DNA of 64,000 nucleotides. Origin: Persicaria tinctoria. Lineage: Eukaryota; Streptophyta; Magnoliopsida; Caryophyllales; Polygonaceae. The number at the start of each line of letters is the position of its first letter. Position 1 is the first letter of the stretch. The notes below the pieces were generated by a model, which was given only the letters and a program-made list of their open reading frames with translations, was not told the DNA's origin and did no database searches. Positions 24,407 to 36,480 of the stretch are shown in pieces. The stretch is taken from positions 27,306,475 through 27,370,474 of the forward strand of contig JBANSL010000009.1 of the NCBI GenBank assembly GCA_037127255.1. Direction: 5' to 3'. A program made the position numbers and the translations under genes.

Positions 24407-24699
24407 CAACAACATGTAGAAGCGTAATTGTTGGCTAAGGTGGCATAAGTAGCTGCATTTTCGGGCTCTATCTCAAACAACGCCTTTGCAGCTCATTCTG
24501 CTAGCTCAATGTTCTTATGAATCCTACATCCTCCTAGCAGATAAGCCCATAAGAACTTGTCTGGCTTCATGGGCATGTTGTTGATGTAATCTTCAGCGTC
24601 CTTGAAGCGACCGGAACGGCTCAAAAGATCAAGCAAGCAAGCATAATGTTATGCAGTAGGTGTCAGCCTGTTTTTGTCCTTTATTGACTCAAAAGTATT
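24407..24699 (-). pseudogene. Pentatricopeptide repeat (PLS/E-class) gene fragment
   Basis: On the minus strand the frame reads HYACLLDLLSRSGRFKDAED, then INNMPMKPDKFLWAYLLGGC, RIHKNIELAE, a stop, and AAKALFEIEPENAATYATLA. This is the end of the PPR array and the E motif of plant organelle-targeted PPR proteins (VDLLGR, MPxxPD, W..LL..CR.H, LEP.N...Y). Two in-frame stops (one before HYAC, one after ELAE) and the lack of any further repeats show it is a dead fragment. The 5' repeats are absent. Confidence 0.8.
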
Positions 24700-25417
24700 T
24701 TCTTTTCAAGGAGAAATTTAAACTCATATACTGAAGAGGATAAGGGGGTAGAGGCAATTGGGTGCGTTATTGGAACTATCAGACGACACATACCAATCGA
24801 TACACATGATCCCTATTGGGGCAACCCTTCACTTTTATGTTGGTGATTCATATGATTCCAACATGTATTAGAAATATTGGTAGATGCAAGATGCAATTAT
24901 TCAACCAAGCCCTGTTTGATGAGTGTATTGGCTTGTATCAGATAAAATATATGACATTTTATCTAAACTTGCAGGCATTTTGTGCTATGATCAGAAGCAC
25001 CGTAAAACCACTATTTGATCAGTATATTGGCTTGTATCAGATAAAAGATATATATTTTGAGACTCTTTAACTCTTGGAAGCCTCCTTCCCGCCTTCCTTG
25101 GTGAGTAACTGACTATTTTCTTTACCATCAATTGTGAAACATTTTTATGACTTGAAACATAGCTTGGTTTGTGAGCTTTTGAAGTTATAGGAAAGACCAC
25201 ATGTATTTTATGAATCCAAAATCTGTATGAGTTGCTATTTAGCACAAGGAAGGCTGGCAAACCCAATCTCGATCTTTCGATATTTCAAGTTCCTAATTAA
25301 TCACATTTTTTTCTTCTTATTTGGTGCTACAGGTATAAAATTATACAAGATCAACGAGAATGAACTTCTTGTGGAGCCAGCAATCAAGTAGGCAGGCGAT
25401 CCGAACATAGTTGTAGG
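24700..25417. other. AT-rich spacer with one direct repeat
   Basis: No gene recognised. A phrase containing TATTGGCTTGTATCAGAT occurs twice, at about 24,925 and 25,026, roughly 100 bp apart. Confidence 0.5.
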
Positions 25418-25985
25418 CAGGGACGAAGCCAGAAAGTTTTGAGCAGGAGGTCACCATAGTAGTCGACAATAAGATTGAGAAAAAAATCGTAAAACACAAC
25501 GTGTTCGATAGTACAAACTAGTGTCAACCTATGGTTTCGAAAATACTACAAATATATAAAACGAAAATAATGATAAAAAACGAAAAATAAAGATATAAAA
25601 CGTAAGAAATAAACATTGCATTATTAACATTTAATAATGTATAACTAGATATAAAAAATTTAAACTTGCGTAATTTCTTAACATATTCTCAAAATAAGTA
25701 ATATAACCTATGGTTTTGAAGCTCTCGAGATGAATTATAATATGTGAATGTCAATTTAAGTAAAATATTAAAGTATTATAGTATATTGAAATAAAACTAA
25801 AGTGATTAATACTGCTGTAATTTTCAAACATTCATAACTTTTTACTCAGATGTCAGATTATGGTGTATTATATATCAAAACGAAGCTATCGACAAAGATG
25901 GAGATTATGGTGTATTAATACTGCTGTAATTTTTCGGATGAGGGGGGGGGGGGGGGGGGCACATGACCTCCTAGCCCCGCCTCAG
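25418..25985. mobile_element. hAT-like MITE
   Basis: Ends are of the CAGGG..GAAGCCAG type: left CAGGGACGAAGCCAGAAAG, right (reverse complement) CTGAGGCGGGGCTAGGAGG. These resemble the widespread CAGGGGCGGAGCTAGGA hAT MITE termini of plants. TTGTAGG lies near both flanks but not at matching offsets, so the target duplication is unclear. It contains an 18-base G run at 25,942-25,959. No coding sequence. Confidence 0.5.
25942..25959. repeat. Poly(G) tract, 18 bases
   Basis: Uninterrupted G homopolymer near the right end of the MITE-like element. Lengths of such tracts are prone to sequencing error. Confidence 0.9.
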
Positions 25986-26426
25986 GACTTGTAGGGAATG
26001 ATGGAGATAAAAACCTATATGATGATCCAACTGCAAAAATCTATGGTATGTAGTTGTAGGGGATGATGCTACTCTAGTCATGACAGCGGTCACTTCATTC
26101 TACGTAGAATGAAGTGGCCATGTAGGGTTCAAATAGGGAGTGTCGTATGCCCCTGAATCCAATGGGAAAAGCAATCTAAGGGGTGGGCATTTACACTTAA
26201 TTGCTATTTCAATTAGTAAAATTTAATAGAGGTATTTGAATTGAAATGAGCAGTTAACTTATCAATTACAATATTTTGAAATCGTGAGGAATTTCCTTGT
26301 TATGGTAGGGATTTTCTTCAACCACTACCAATTAATTTTATTAAAACACAACCACTACCAATAAACTAATTTCATTATAGTCATGTCAACAATTTTATTA
26401 TAGTCATGTCATCAAACTACTACCAA
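25986..26426. other. Spacer, sequence partly duplicated at 30.58 kb
   Basis: No gene. The phrase TTTTATTAAAACACAACCAC (26,335 region) followed by TACCAATAAACTAAT recurs at about 30,590-30,625 with small changes, on the other side of the element described next. Confidence 0.5.
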
Positions 26427-26539
26427 ATACTAAATGTCCTAAAAAATTTCCTTTGCTAGTAAATGGCCAAAAAAATTTCATAATACCAAGAGTACCCCAT
26501 TCTAATTTAATAACCTTCTCTTCTTCCTTCCGTTCCACT

Positions 26540-26840
26540 CTCTGTCAGATCTCGTTCAAATTCACCGAGCACAGCTTGTAAAGCCTCGTGAGCGCGTCCT
26601 TCTTCCCGCGAGTCGACCCGTTGAGCAAGAGCGATACTAGAGGCGGAATCGCCCTGCACGCGCCAATTGAGAGAGATTGAGTAGCGCCGTGACGGTGTGC
26701 TCTTGAGTCCACGGTTCGTTGGCTGCGTTCAGTGCTGTCGGTCCGGTCCTTCTCGAGGTCTTCTACGGGCTTCTCCGCTCGAGGTGTCTTTCAAGTCCTC
26801 GCTAAGTCGTCGGAGCTCCTTAAGAAAGTTGATGCGGTTG
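26540..26840 (-). pseudogene. ARM-repeat (U-box type) protein gene fragment
   Basis: Minus-strand translation gives NEPWTQEHTVTALLNLSQ and, after a frame change, ACRAIPPLVSLLLNGSTRG continuing into KKDALTRLYKLCSVN. This matches the armadillo repeats of plant U-box/ARM proteins (PWTQEHAVTALLNLS; AIPPLVSLLLNGS.RGKKDALT.LYKLC). A deletion or frameshift separates the two pieces, and an upstream KELRRL-like stretch is further decayed. The fragment sits just inside the left end of element A and looks captured. Confidence 0.7.
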
Positions 26841-27169
26841 TTGGTTGCATTGGATTCTTATTAAGTTGCTGGTTTCCACTTTTAATTATTAAGAAAGTTG
26901 AATGGAGGGAGTTGAAGGAAGATTAAATTTGTCTTAATTTCAAGATCAAATTCATTTGTTTCATTTGTTAATTGACAACCGTTTGAAATTTTCCAATTTA
27001 GGACCCATGTGCACCATCTGATGCTCTCCGTGTAAGTTGCTCGTAAGGTGTTTGTTAAAATGCTTGAATGAAACTCCTCCTTGGTGCAGTAACTTAGAAT
27101 ACATTTTTCATTGTTTAATTAATTCTTACGTAATCGAGAATGTTTGATTACACTATATTTTTTTGGTGA

Positions 27170-29790
27170 TATTGTGTTTGATTACACTATATTTTTCATA
27201 AAATTAAATGTCTTTTTTTTTTGTCATATTGTGTTTGATTACACTATTTTTCGGAGATATTATATGTTTTTTTTAATCTTATGTACCAATGAAAAAACTT
27301 GCCACCACATGTAAAAACAAATTTGTCATAGGAAAAAAGTAGCGGTGACGGTGGTCACCAATACCATATGTTTTTATAGTGGTTACAGTGTCTATGACCT
27401 TGTTTTTATAGTGGTGACAGTGTCTAGGATCCTGTTTTTATTTTGGTTATAATGTCTATGACCCTCTTACCCATTCGTATATTAGAGGAGAAATGTCACC
27501 ACATGTATTTTGGCTTCTCATTAGCCCCTATAGGGTTTGTGCTTCTCTTGTCCTAGGGCTTTCATTTGATTACAGTGTCTTCGACTCTTTTTTTATAGTG
27601 GTGAAAATGTCTACGACCCTGTTTTTATTTTTGTTACAACGTCTATAGGGGTTTCCTTTGATTACAGTGTCTATGACCTTTGTTTCATAGTGGTGACAAT
27701 GTCTATGACCCGGTTTTTATAGTGGTGAAAGTGTCTATTATCCTGTTTTCATAGTGGTGACAGTGTCTATGACTCTCTTACCCATTCATATATTGAAGGA
27801 GAACTGTCCACCTAATGTCTTTTGGCTTTTCATTAGCACTTTTAGGGTTTGTGCTTACCTTGTCCTAGGGTTTTCAATTTGGTGATAACAATCACTTCTT
27901 AACGATGTACTATACTTAACATTTTAAGGTTTAGGGCCGGGCCTTGACCCTAAACCCTAAAAACTTAACCCTAAACCCTAAACCATACTGTACATCACAT
28001 GTTCTTTTGGCTTCTCATTAGCCCCTTTAGGGTTTATTCTTCCATTTTCCTAGGGTTTTCCTTTGATTACAGTGTCTATGAACCTTTTTTCATAGTGATG
28101 ACAGTGTCTATAAAGCTGTTTTTATTTTTGTTACAGCGTCTATAGGGTTTTCCTTTTTATTACAGTGTCTATGACTTTATTTTTATAGTGGTGACAGTGG
28201 CTATGACACTGTTTTTATTTTGATTACAGTGTCTACGGCCCTCTTACCCATTCATATATTAGAGGAGAATTGTCACCACATTTATTTGGGCTTCTCATTA
28301 GGCCCTATAGGGGTTGTGCTTCCCTTATCATATGATTTCTCTTTGATTACAGTGTCTATTATCATGTTTTTATAGTGGTGACAATATCTATGACTTTATT
28401 TTTATTATGGTGACAAAAGTAGTTACATTTTTATTTTTTTTAATTGTGGTGACACTACTTTAAAAAAATCTAGAAAACTATAAATTAGAAATTAGAGAAG
28501 AACTGTTATCACGTGTATTTTGACTTCTTATTAGCCCCTATAGGGTTTGTGCTTCCTATTTCCTAAGGTTTTCCTTTAATTACAATGTCTATGACCCTTT
28601 TTCATAGTGGTGACAGTGTATATGACCTTGATTTTATTTTGGTTACATCGTCTATAACCCTCTTAGGCTCTTACCCATTCATATATTAGAGGAGAACTAT
28701 CACTACTTATATTTTGGCATCTTATTAGCCTCTATAGGGTTTGTGCTCCCTCGTCCTAGGGTTTTCCGTTGTTTATAGTGTCTACAACTCTGTTTTGATT
28801 TTGATTACAGCGTCTATGGCTCTCTTACTCATTCATCTATTAGAGGAGAACTGTCACCACATGAATATTGGCTTCTCATTAGCCCCAATAGGGTTTGTGC
28901 TTCCCTTTTCCAAGGGTTTTCCTTTGATTACAGTGTCTATGAACCTTTTTTCATAGTGGTGACGGTGTCTATAAAGCTGTTTTTATTTTGGTTAAAGTGT
29001 CTATAGAGTTTTTCTTTTGATTACAGTGTCTATGACTTTATTTTTATAGTGGTGACAGTGCCTATGACACTTTTTATTTTGATTACAGTGTCTATGACAC
29101 TCTTACCCATTCATGTATTAGAGGAAAACTGTCGCCACATTTATTTTGGCTTTTCATTAGCCCCTATAGGGTTTGTGCTTCATTTATGATATGATTTCCC
29201 TTTGATTACAGTGTCTATGACCATGTTTTTATAGTGGTGACAATATCTATGACTTTATTTTTTTTATAGTGGTTACAATGGTAGTTACATTTTTATTTTT
29301 TTTTATTTTGGTGACACTAATTTAAAAAAATCTAAAAAACTAGAAATTAGAAATTAGAGAACAACTGTCACCACATGTATTTTGGCTTCTCATTAACCCT
29401 TATAGGGTTTGTGCTTCCCTTTTCCTAGGATTTTCTTTTGATTACAGTGTCTATGAACCTTTTTTCATAGTGGAGACAATGTCTATAAAGCTGTTTTTAT
29501 ATTGGTTACATCGTCTATAGGGTTTTCCTTTTGATTACAGTGTATTTGACCGTGTTTTTATAGTGGTTATAGTGTCTATGATCCTATTTTTATTTTGCTT
29601 ACAACATCTATGACCCTCTTAACCATTCATATGTTATAGGAGAACTGTCACCACATGCATTTTGGTTTCTCATTAGCCCCTATAAGATTTCCCTTTGATT
29701 ACAGTGTCTATGACCACGTCTTTATAATGGTGACAATATATATGACTTTATTTTTATTATGGTGACAATAATAGTTACATTTTTAATTTT
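27170..29790. repeat. Hierarchical repeat array, copy A
   Basis: Built from short modules of about 35-45 bp of the type GTGGTGACAGTGTCTATGAC + TTTTTATA, and TTTGATTACAGTGTCTATGA. They are grouped into longer units that each contain the anchor GAGGAGAACTGTCACCAC followed by TTTTGGCTTCTCATTAGCCC and CTATAGGGTTTGTGCTTCCC. I count nine anchors (about 27485, 27795, 28261, 28494, 28688, 28848, 29120, 29355, 29636). A telomere-like CCCTAAA module sits at 27,930-27,995. No reading frame persists through it. Confidence 0.85.
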
Positions 29791-30575
29791 TTAACGGAGA
29801 TTACGCGAGTTAGAACAACTTCTATAATTGAGGGATAATTTCTGAAATTTTAGAAATTAACACAGGGGCATATTTTATAAAAAAACAGAAAGTCTAGGAG
29901 GTTTGGCGTAATTACTCTTCTTCTTCCCCCATCTCGAGCAGCTTCAACAGTGATTTTCGCTGATCTTCCGACGGCTCGTTCTCCTTACATAGAGCTCAGT
30001 TTGACGCGTATGACCTATCAAACTGACGAGTGCAATCTCTACTTCAGTCTCGTTGTGTTGATTTTGTCGAAGAATGATCATACACACCACGACAAATGCT
30101 TGAACAGTGGCTGCTAAGTGAATGTTTCACGAAGATCCAAGGTGTCCAACAATGGCGGTTAGTGATTTTGTATAAATTTAAGAGGGGTTTTTGAACAAAA
30201 ACCATCCTTGATAGATGTAGAACGTGATTGAGCGGGTAGAAGGCTTGGATTTAGGGTTGAACGAAGAGGAGGTCAAGCGACGGCGGCGACGGATGCCGGA
30301 GGAGGAACACCGAGGATTGGTCGGAGCACTGGTTGGGGCAGACAGAATGGGAGTGGGGGAGCCTCGAGCGACGACCACGGACCAACCGACAACCACCGGA
30401 GACGAAGTTGATTGGTCGATTGTAGGGAGGCTGTTGTTTAGGTTTTGATTTTGAGCGTGAAATTTGGGGGAAATAGGGGCAGGGGCAAAATTGGAAAAAA
30501 TGGACACTCACCTAATATTTGAACCCTTTTGTCCTAGGGCTTCAATTTTGGGCACCAAAAGGACACTTAGCAAAA

Positions 30576-31506
30576 AAAACCCCTTAATTTTATTAAAACA
30601 CAACTACTACCAATAAATTAATATTTTGAAACGTGAGGATTTTTGCATGGGATTTCAAATTTTCATTTATTCACTATTATATTTTACAATTACACACAAC
30701 TGTATTTTAAAATTGCACATTTAACAATTACACAAATGTATTTTAAATTTACACAGTTATATTTTACAATTATACAACTGTATTTTACAATTCCACATCT
30801 GTATTTTATAATAGCACAATTGTAAAATTATTATTCTTGCACCATCATTTTATTATTTATACACCATTATTAGATTAGTTTTACTTTAAGAAAAAATGTC
30901 ATATATTGTGAATAAATGAAAATTTGAACATTTGCACAATTGTATTTTACAACTGTACAACTGTATTTTACAATTGCACAATTGTAAATTATTATTCTTG
31001 CACCATCATTTTATTATTCACACACCATCATTTGAGTTATAAAATTGCACTTTTCCGTTTTATAATTGCACTTTTTCAAACTAAAATTGCACATTTAAGT
31101 TCTAAAATTGCACATTCAAACTAAAATCTAATTTGGTTCTCCCTAAACTGAAAATTCAATTTGTGCACTTTATAATATTAGTCTTTCACTTTTCAATCTA
31201 ATTTGTGCACTTTATATTTTGGTTCTCCCTAAACTAAAAACATGGGTTTTTTTACATCCAAATCCTTAATTCTTTGTTGGTCATACACCATCATTTGAGT
31301 TATAAAATTGCACTTTTCAGTTTTATATTTGAGTTATCAAATTGCACTTTTCAGTTTTTTATTTGCATTTTTTCAAACTAAAATTGCAAATTTAAGTTCC
31401 AAAATTGCACTTTTTTTTTTCCGTGTCTGCACTTTTTGAAATTTTATATTGGTGTGCAAATATAAGTTTACGTTGTGTAAATATAATAAGAAGTAGGCCT
31501 TTGGAC
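30576..31506. repeat. AT-rich degenerate minisatellite between elements A and B
   Basis: Many variants of CAATTGTATTTTACAATT and TTATAAAATTGCACTTTT (30,680-31,430). The second type recurs to the right of element B at 39,100-39,250, so both flanks of B share sequence. No gene. Confidence 0.7.
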
Positions 31507-31599
31507 CAAATACTAAATGTCCTAAAAAAATTCCTTTGCTAGTAAATGTCCATTATATTTTCATAATACCAAGTTTGCCCTTACTTTAATTAACCCCTT

Positions 31600-32464
31600 C
31601 GTTCCCCTCTGATTTTAATTCATCCTTGTCTGTTCGGATTCATTGGCTCCCATGGAGACATCTCCAATCCCCCGCCGATGGATCTGCCTCCTCCATCGAT
31701 CCGGTTCATGCTCCGATCCACCGTCGATGTTGTCTTCCTCCACCAACCGCCTTCCTCCGCCCTTCTCGGTTCAGTTCTAGAACCTCGGAGCGCCATGGCT
31801 TCCGGTTTTGATTTCTCTCTCCTCCCTCTCCCATGGTGGAGGAGTTGGAGCAAAGGGAGTGGAGGAAGTAGATGGACTGGATCCGACTCGAATTCGAGGT
31901 TGAGTCCTTAACCGAGACCATGTTTGGGGATTTGGAGATCTGTATTGAAGTTCAAGGAGATCTATTCACCGCCACACTGTCTCCGTCGCCATCAGCCCTT
32001 GTTGACATCAATAAACCTTGTTGGCAACAAATCTCATCCCTCCGCCTCACCGCCGCCCTGTCTCCGTCGCCATTAGCCCGCCTTTCTCCCGTCACCGGCA
32101 GTGGACAGATCTAGATGCACAGTACGCGCAGAGTGAGAGCAAGGCTCATGGTTGGAGATCGAAGCAAAAGTCCTCCTTTGTATGAGCTTGTGAAAATTCA
32201 TTTCATTTGTGAATTATGTAAATTATGTAAATGATTCACTGCTTATTTTGATGCATAAGCTTGTGAAAATTCATTTCATCAGAATTCATTTCATTTGAGT
32301 TGAAGAACCGATTTTAATTTAGTGGACTCTATTGCTATTTTGTGTACATAGCTAGTGTTTCATTAAGTGAAATTCATGAATGATGTGTATTCACCAAAAT
32401 GAGTTATTTTTATACTGGAATTTATCTAAGGTATTCTAGACATTTAGTTTGAGTGATGCAAATT
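31600..32464. other. GC-richer unique segment at the left end of element B
   Basis: Holds short open stretches on both strands (31,620-32,114) with biased CCG/TCC composition and no similarity I recognise. By analogy with copy A, where the same position holds an ARM-gene fragment, this may be another captured piece; I cannot identify it. Confidence 0.3.
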
Positions 32465-35200
32465 GTCCTAGTTTGGTTACAATGTCTATGACTCTGTTTT
32501 TATAGTGGTTACAGTGTATATGACCTCGTTTTTATAGTGGTGACAATGTCTATGGCCCTGTTTTTATTTTGGTTACAGCGTCTATGACTCTCTTACCCAT
32601 TCATATATTAGAGGAGAATTGTCCCCACATGTATTTTGGCTTCTCATTAGCCCCTATAGGGTTTATGCCTCCCGTGTTGTAAGATTTTCCTTTGATTACA
32701 GTGTCTTTGTCCCCACATGTATTTTGGCTTCTCATTAGCCCCTATAGGGTTTGTGCCTCCCGTGTCATAGGGTTTTCCTTTGATTACAGTGTCTTTGACC
32801 ATTTTTTCCATAGTGGTGACAGTGTCTATAGCCCTGTTTTTATTTTGGTTACAACGTCTATAGGGTTTCCTTTGATTACAGTGTCTATGATCTTTTTTTC
32901 ATAGTGGTGACAGTGCGTACGCCCCTTTTTTCATAGTGGTGACAATGTCTATGACCTTGAAACCACATGTATTTTGAGTGAAAGTGTCTATGACCTTTGA
33001 TTACAGAGTCTATGACCTTATTTTTATAGTGATGACAATGTCTATGACTCTATTACCCATTCATATATTGAAGGAGAACTGTCCACCTAATGTCTTTTGG
33101 CTTCTCATTAGCCCTTTTAGGGTTTGTGCTTACCTTGTCATAGGGTTTTTCATTTGGTAACAACAATCATCTCTTAACGACGTACTGTACTTAACATTTT
33201 AGGGTTTAGGGTTTAGGATTTAGGGTTTAGGTTAACCCTAAACCTTAAACCATACTGTACATCACATGTTCTTTTGGTTTCTCATTAGCTCCTTTAGGGT
33301 TTATGCTTCCCTTTTCCTAGGGTTTTACTTTGATTACAATGTCTATGAACCTTTTTTAATAGTGGTGACAATGTCTATAAAGCTATTTTTATTTTGATTA
33401 CAACGTTTATAGGGTTTTCCTTTTGATTATAGTGTCTATGACTTTGTTTTTATAGTGGTGACAGTGGCTATGATACTGTTTTTATTTTGATTACAGCATC
33501 TATGACCCTCTTATCCATTTATGTATTAGAGGAGAACTGTCACCACATGAATATCGGCTTGTTATTAGCCCCTATAGGGTTTGTTCTTCCTTTATCATAT
33601 CATTTCCCTTTGATTACAGTGTTTATGACCATGTTTTTATAGTGGTGACAATATCTATCACTTTAATTTTTTTTATAGTACTTACAATAGTAGTTACGTT
33701 TTTATTTTTATTTTTATTGTGGTGACACTACTTTAAAAAAATCTAAAAAACTAGAAATTATAAATTAGAGAAGAACTGTCACCATATGTATTTTGGCTTC
33801 TCATTAGCCCCTATAGGGTTTGTGCTTCCCTTTTCCTAGGATTTCCCTTTGATTACAGTGTCTATGAACCTTTTTTCATAGTGGTGACAGTGTCTATAAA
33901 ACGGTTTTTATTTTGGTTACAACGTCTATAGGGTTTTCCTTTTGATTACAATGTTTATGGCTTTGTTTTTATAGTGGTTACAATGGCTATGAGTCTATGA
34001 CACTGTTTTTATTTTGATTACAGTGTCTATGACCATCTTAACCATTCATATGTTATAGGAGAATTTTCACCACATTTATTTTGGCTTCTCATTAGCCCCT
34101 ATAGAGGTTGTGCTTCCCTTATCATATGACTTCTCTTTGATTACAGTGTCTATGATCATGTTTTTATAGTGGTGACAGTATCTATGACTATATATTTATT
34201 TTGGTGACAAAAGTAGTTACATTTTTAATTTTTTTAATTGTGGTGACACTACTTTAAAAAAATCTAGAAAACTATAAATTAGAAATTAGAGAAGAACTGT
34301 TATCACATGTATTTTGACTTCTCATTAGCCCCTATATATATGGTTTGTGCTTCCCATTTCCTAGTCCTAGAGTTTTCCTTTAGTTACAGTGTACTCTGTT
34401 TTGAATTTGATTACAACGTCTATGTCCATCTTACATATTCATATATTAGAGGAGAACTGTCACCACATGAATATCGGCTTCTCATTAGCCCCTATAGGGT
34501 TTGTGCTTCCATTTTCCAAGTGTTTTTCTTTGATTAAAGTGTCTATGATTCTTTTTTGATAGTGGTAACAATGTCTATAACCCTGTTTTTATTTTGGTTA
34601 CAACGTCTATTGGGTTTTTCTTTTGATTACAGTGTCTATGACGTTGTTTTAATAGTGGTGACAGTGTCTATGATCCTATTTTTATTTTGCTTACAACATC
34701 TATGACCCTCTTAACAATTCATATGTTATAGGAGAACTGTTACCACATGTATTTTGGTTTCTCATTAGCCCCTATAAGGTTTATACTTCCCTCGTCCTAG
34801 GGTTTTCCTTTGATTACAGTGTCTATGACTCTGTTTTGATTTTGGTTACAGCGTCTATGACTCTCTTACACATTAATATATTAGAGGAAAACTGTCACTA
34901 TGTATTTTTGCTTTTCATTGGCCCCTATAGGGTTAATTTGTGCTTCTCTTGTCCTAGGTTTTCCTTTGATTACAGTGTCTACGACCCCATTTTTATAGTG
35001 ATGACAATGTCTATAATCGTGTTTTTATAGCGGTGACAGTGTCTATTACCCTGTTTTTAAAGTGTTTGTGCTTTTTTATATGTAAATGACCGTGTTTTTC
35101 TTTTGATCGTGTTTTCCTTTTGATTACAATGTCTATGATCATGTTTTTATAGTGGTGACAGTGTCACCAATAAAGTTGTGCTTTTTTATATGTAAATGTT
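32465..35200. repeat. Hierarchical repeat array, copy B
   Basis: Same modules as the array at 27.2-29.8 kb. Nine anchors of the GAGGAGAACTGTCACCAC type occur at about 32607, 33065, 33528, 33768, 34058, 34288, 34447, 34728 and 34882, plus a partial duplicate at 32,709. A telomere-like module lies at 33,199-33,251, right after the second anchor, the same relative position as in copy A. The two arrays are therefore copies of one ancestral array, not independent expansions. Confidence 0.85.
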
Positions 35201-36480
35201 TTTAGTCGACAATTTGTGTATTTTTTTTTAAAGAGGGCATGTTCTTCATAAAATACAAAGATGTGACTCCTGTGAGCTATTTACAGATGAATCCAACAGG
35301 GCAATCAATAAACAAAATTTTAGTAACACCTAAAGAATGAAAAAGAAGCATGTACATTGTCTAGAATGATTACATGTGGCACAATCTCCACCACTCTCTC
35401 TTCATAAATATATGTAAGTTGCTAAGCAACCAAATCAATACAGAATCTCCACCACTCTTTCACATGGAACACATAAAGAATATAATGACAATAAGACAAT
35501 GTCTTTCCGAGTGTGTGTACATTCAGAAGTACACCTGCTATGAAGAACTCCTCAATTCGCATATGACAATTACACAAGCAAGTTCACCTAATTTAAGGTG
35601 AATGAGAGTTCCCCTTAGAACTCCTATAAATCGATTGCAATATTCAACTACACTGTTTTGCTAAGCTACACTGCATTTTTTTTATGGTATAACACCTGTA
35701 GAAGTAATGTAACAACTATAGGTGTGAAAAACCTATAGCAGTAGAAGACTGTCACCAAAGATTGAACTGATTTCTATGGAGACACAAACACTTTCTCCAG
35801 AGCTTTTTGGTTGCAATTTCCTTGCAATTCATTCGATTGCAAATCTGCTTCTTTTATCTTTGGAATCCACACATGCTGTCACAAAAAAAAATCACAACCG
35901 CATTGCAACAGTATGAAATCAAAATCAAAGGAAAACTGCAAGTGAACTGGGAGACGATGGCTTGCGAGTCGATCGGGGAGGCGCCGACGGCAATTATGGA
36001 GAAATTGAAGGCGGAGAAAGGTAGTCTCTGGCAGATCGAGGTCTCTCCGATCGGAGGAAGGAGGAGGAGTGAAATCGAAGGAGGGGATTCCTTTGATTAC
36101 ACTGCTATAGGTGTGAAAAACCTATAGCAGTAGAAGACTGTAACTAATTACTTTCAAGGTATTCAACATTTAGGAGATTAATAACCCCTGAACAGCTTCA
36201 ATCCCAACAATTGAAAAGATTAACGTTTTCTAAAATCTGGGATATCGGAGGAGTGGACAGGGAGGGGATCAAGCAGTGGTGGCAGCGGATGTCGGAGGAG
36301 CGGAGACGGGCTAAGAGAGTACAGAATCTATGTAGTTTATGAACCACGAATTGTTGTGAGCTGAATCTGCCATGTTTTACAGTAACTTTTATATCGATTT
36401 CTGTATACATTGCATTCATTTGGGCTAAGAGAGTACAGAATCTATGTAGTTTATGTTTATTTGCCAAAATTATGGAATCT
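35201..36480. other. Unique segment of element B with hairpin and short direct repeats
   Basis: No recognised gene. It includes a perfect 11-bp-stem hairpin at 36,102-36,130 with a diverged direct copy at about 35,713-35,741. The phrase GGGCTAAGAGAGTACAGAAT occurs at 36,308 and 36,422, about 114 bp apart. Confidence 0.5.

Larger units (their letters stand above)
26427..30575. mobile_element. Unrecognised repeat-array element, copy A
   Basis: Left end CCAAATACTAAATGTCCT, right end (reverse complement) GCTAAGTGTCCTTTTGG. The left end is near-identical to the left end of copy B at 31,507, and the right end is homologous to that of copy B at about 39,078. The two ends resemble one another only loosely (CTAARTGTCC plus a second AGTGTCCATTTT-like motif). 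Internal order: an ARM-repeat gene fragment (minus), the 2.6-kb array at 27,170-29,790, and about 700 bp of GC-richer unique sequence. No transposase was found. It may be a Mutator-like non-autonomous, gene-capturing element, but the class is not proven. Confidence 0.5.

Noticed and set aside
31620..32114. Overlapping open frames on both strands at the left of element B
   Set aside because: No recognised domain, splice signals or conservation; noted only as possible captured DNA.
27170..35200. Centromeric or telomeric satellite
   Set aside because: The arrays are short, have variable higher-order units, lie inside defined element ends and include only brief telomere-like modules.
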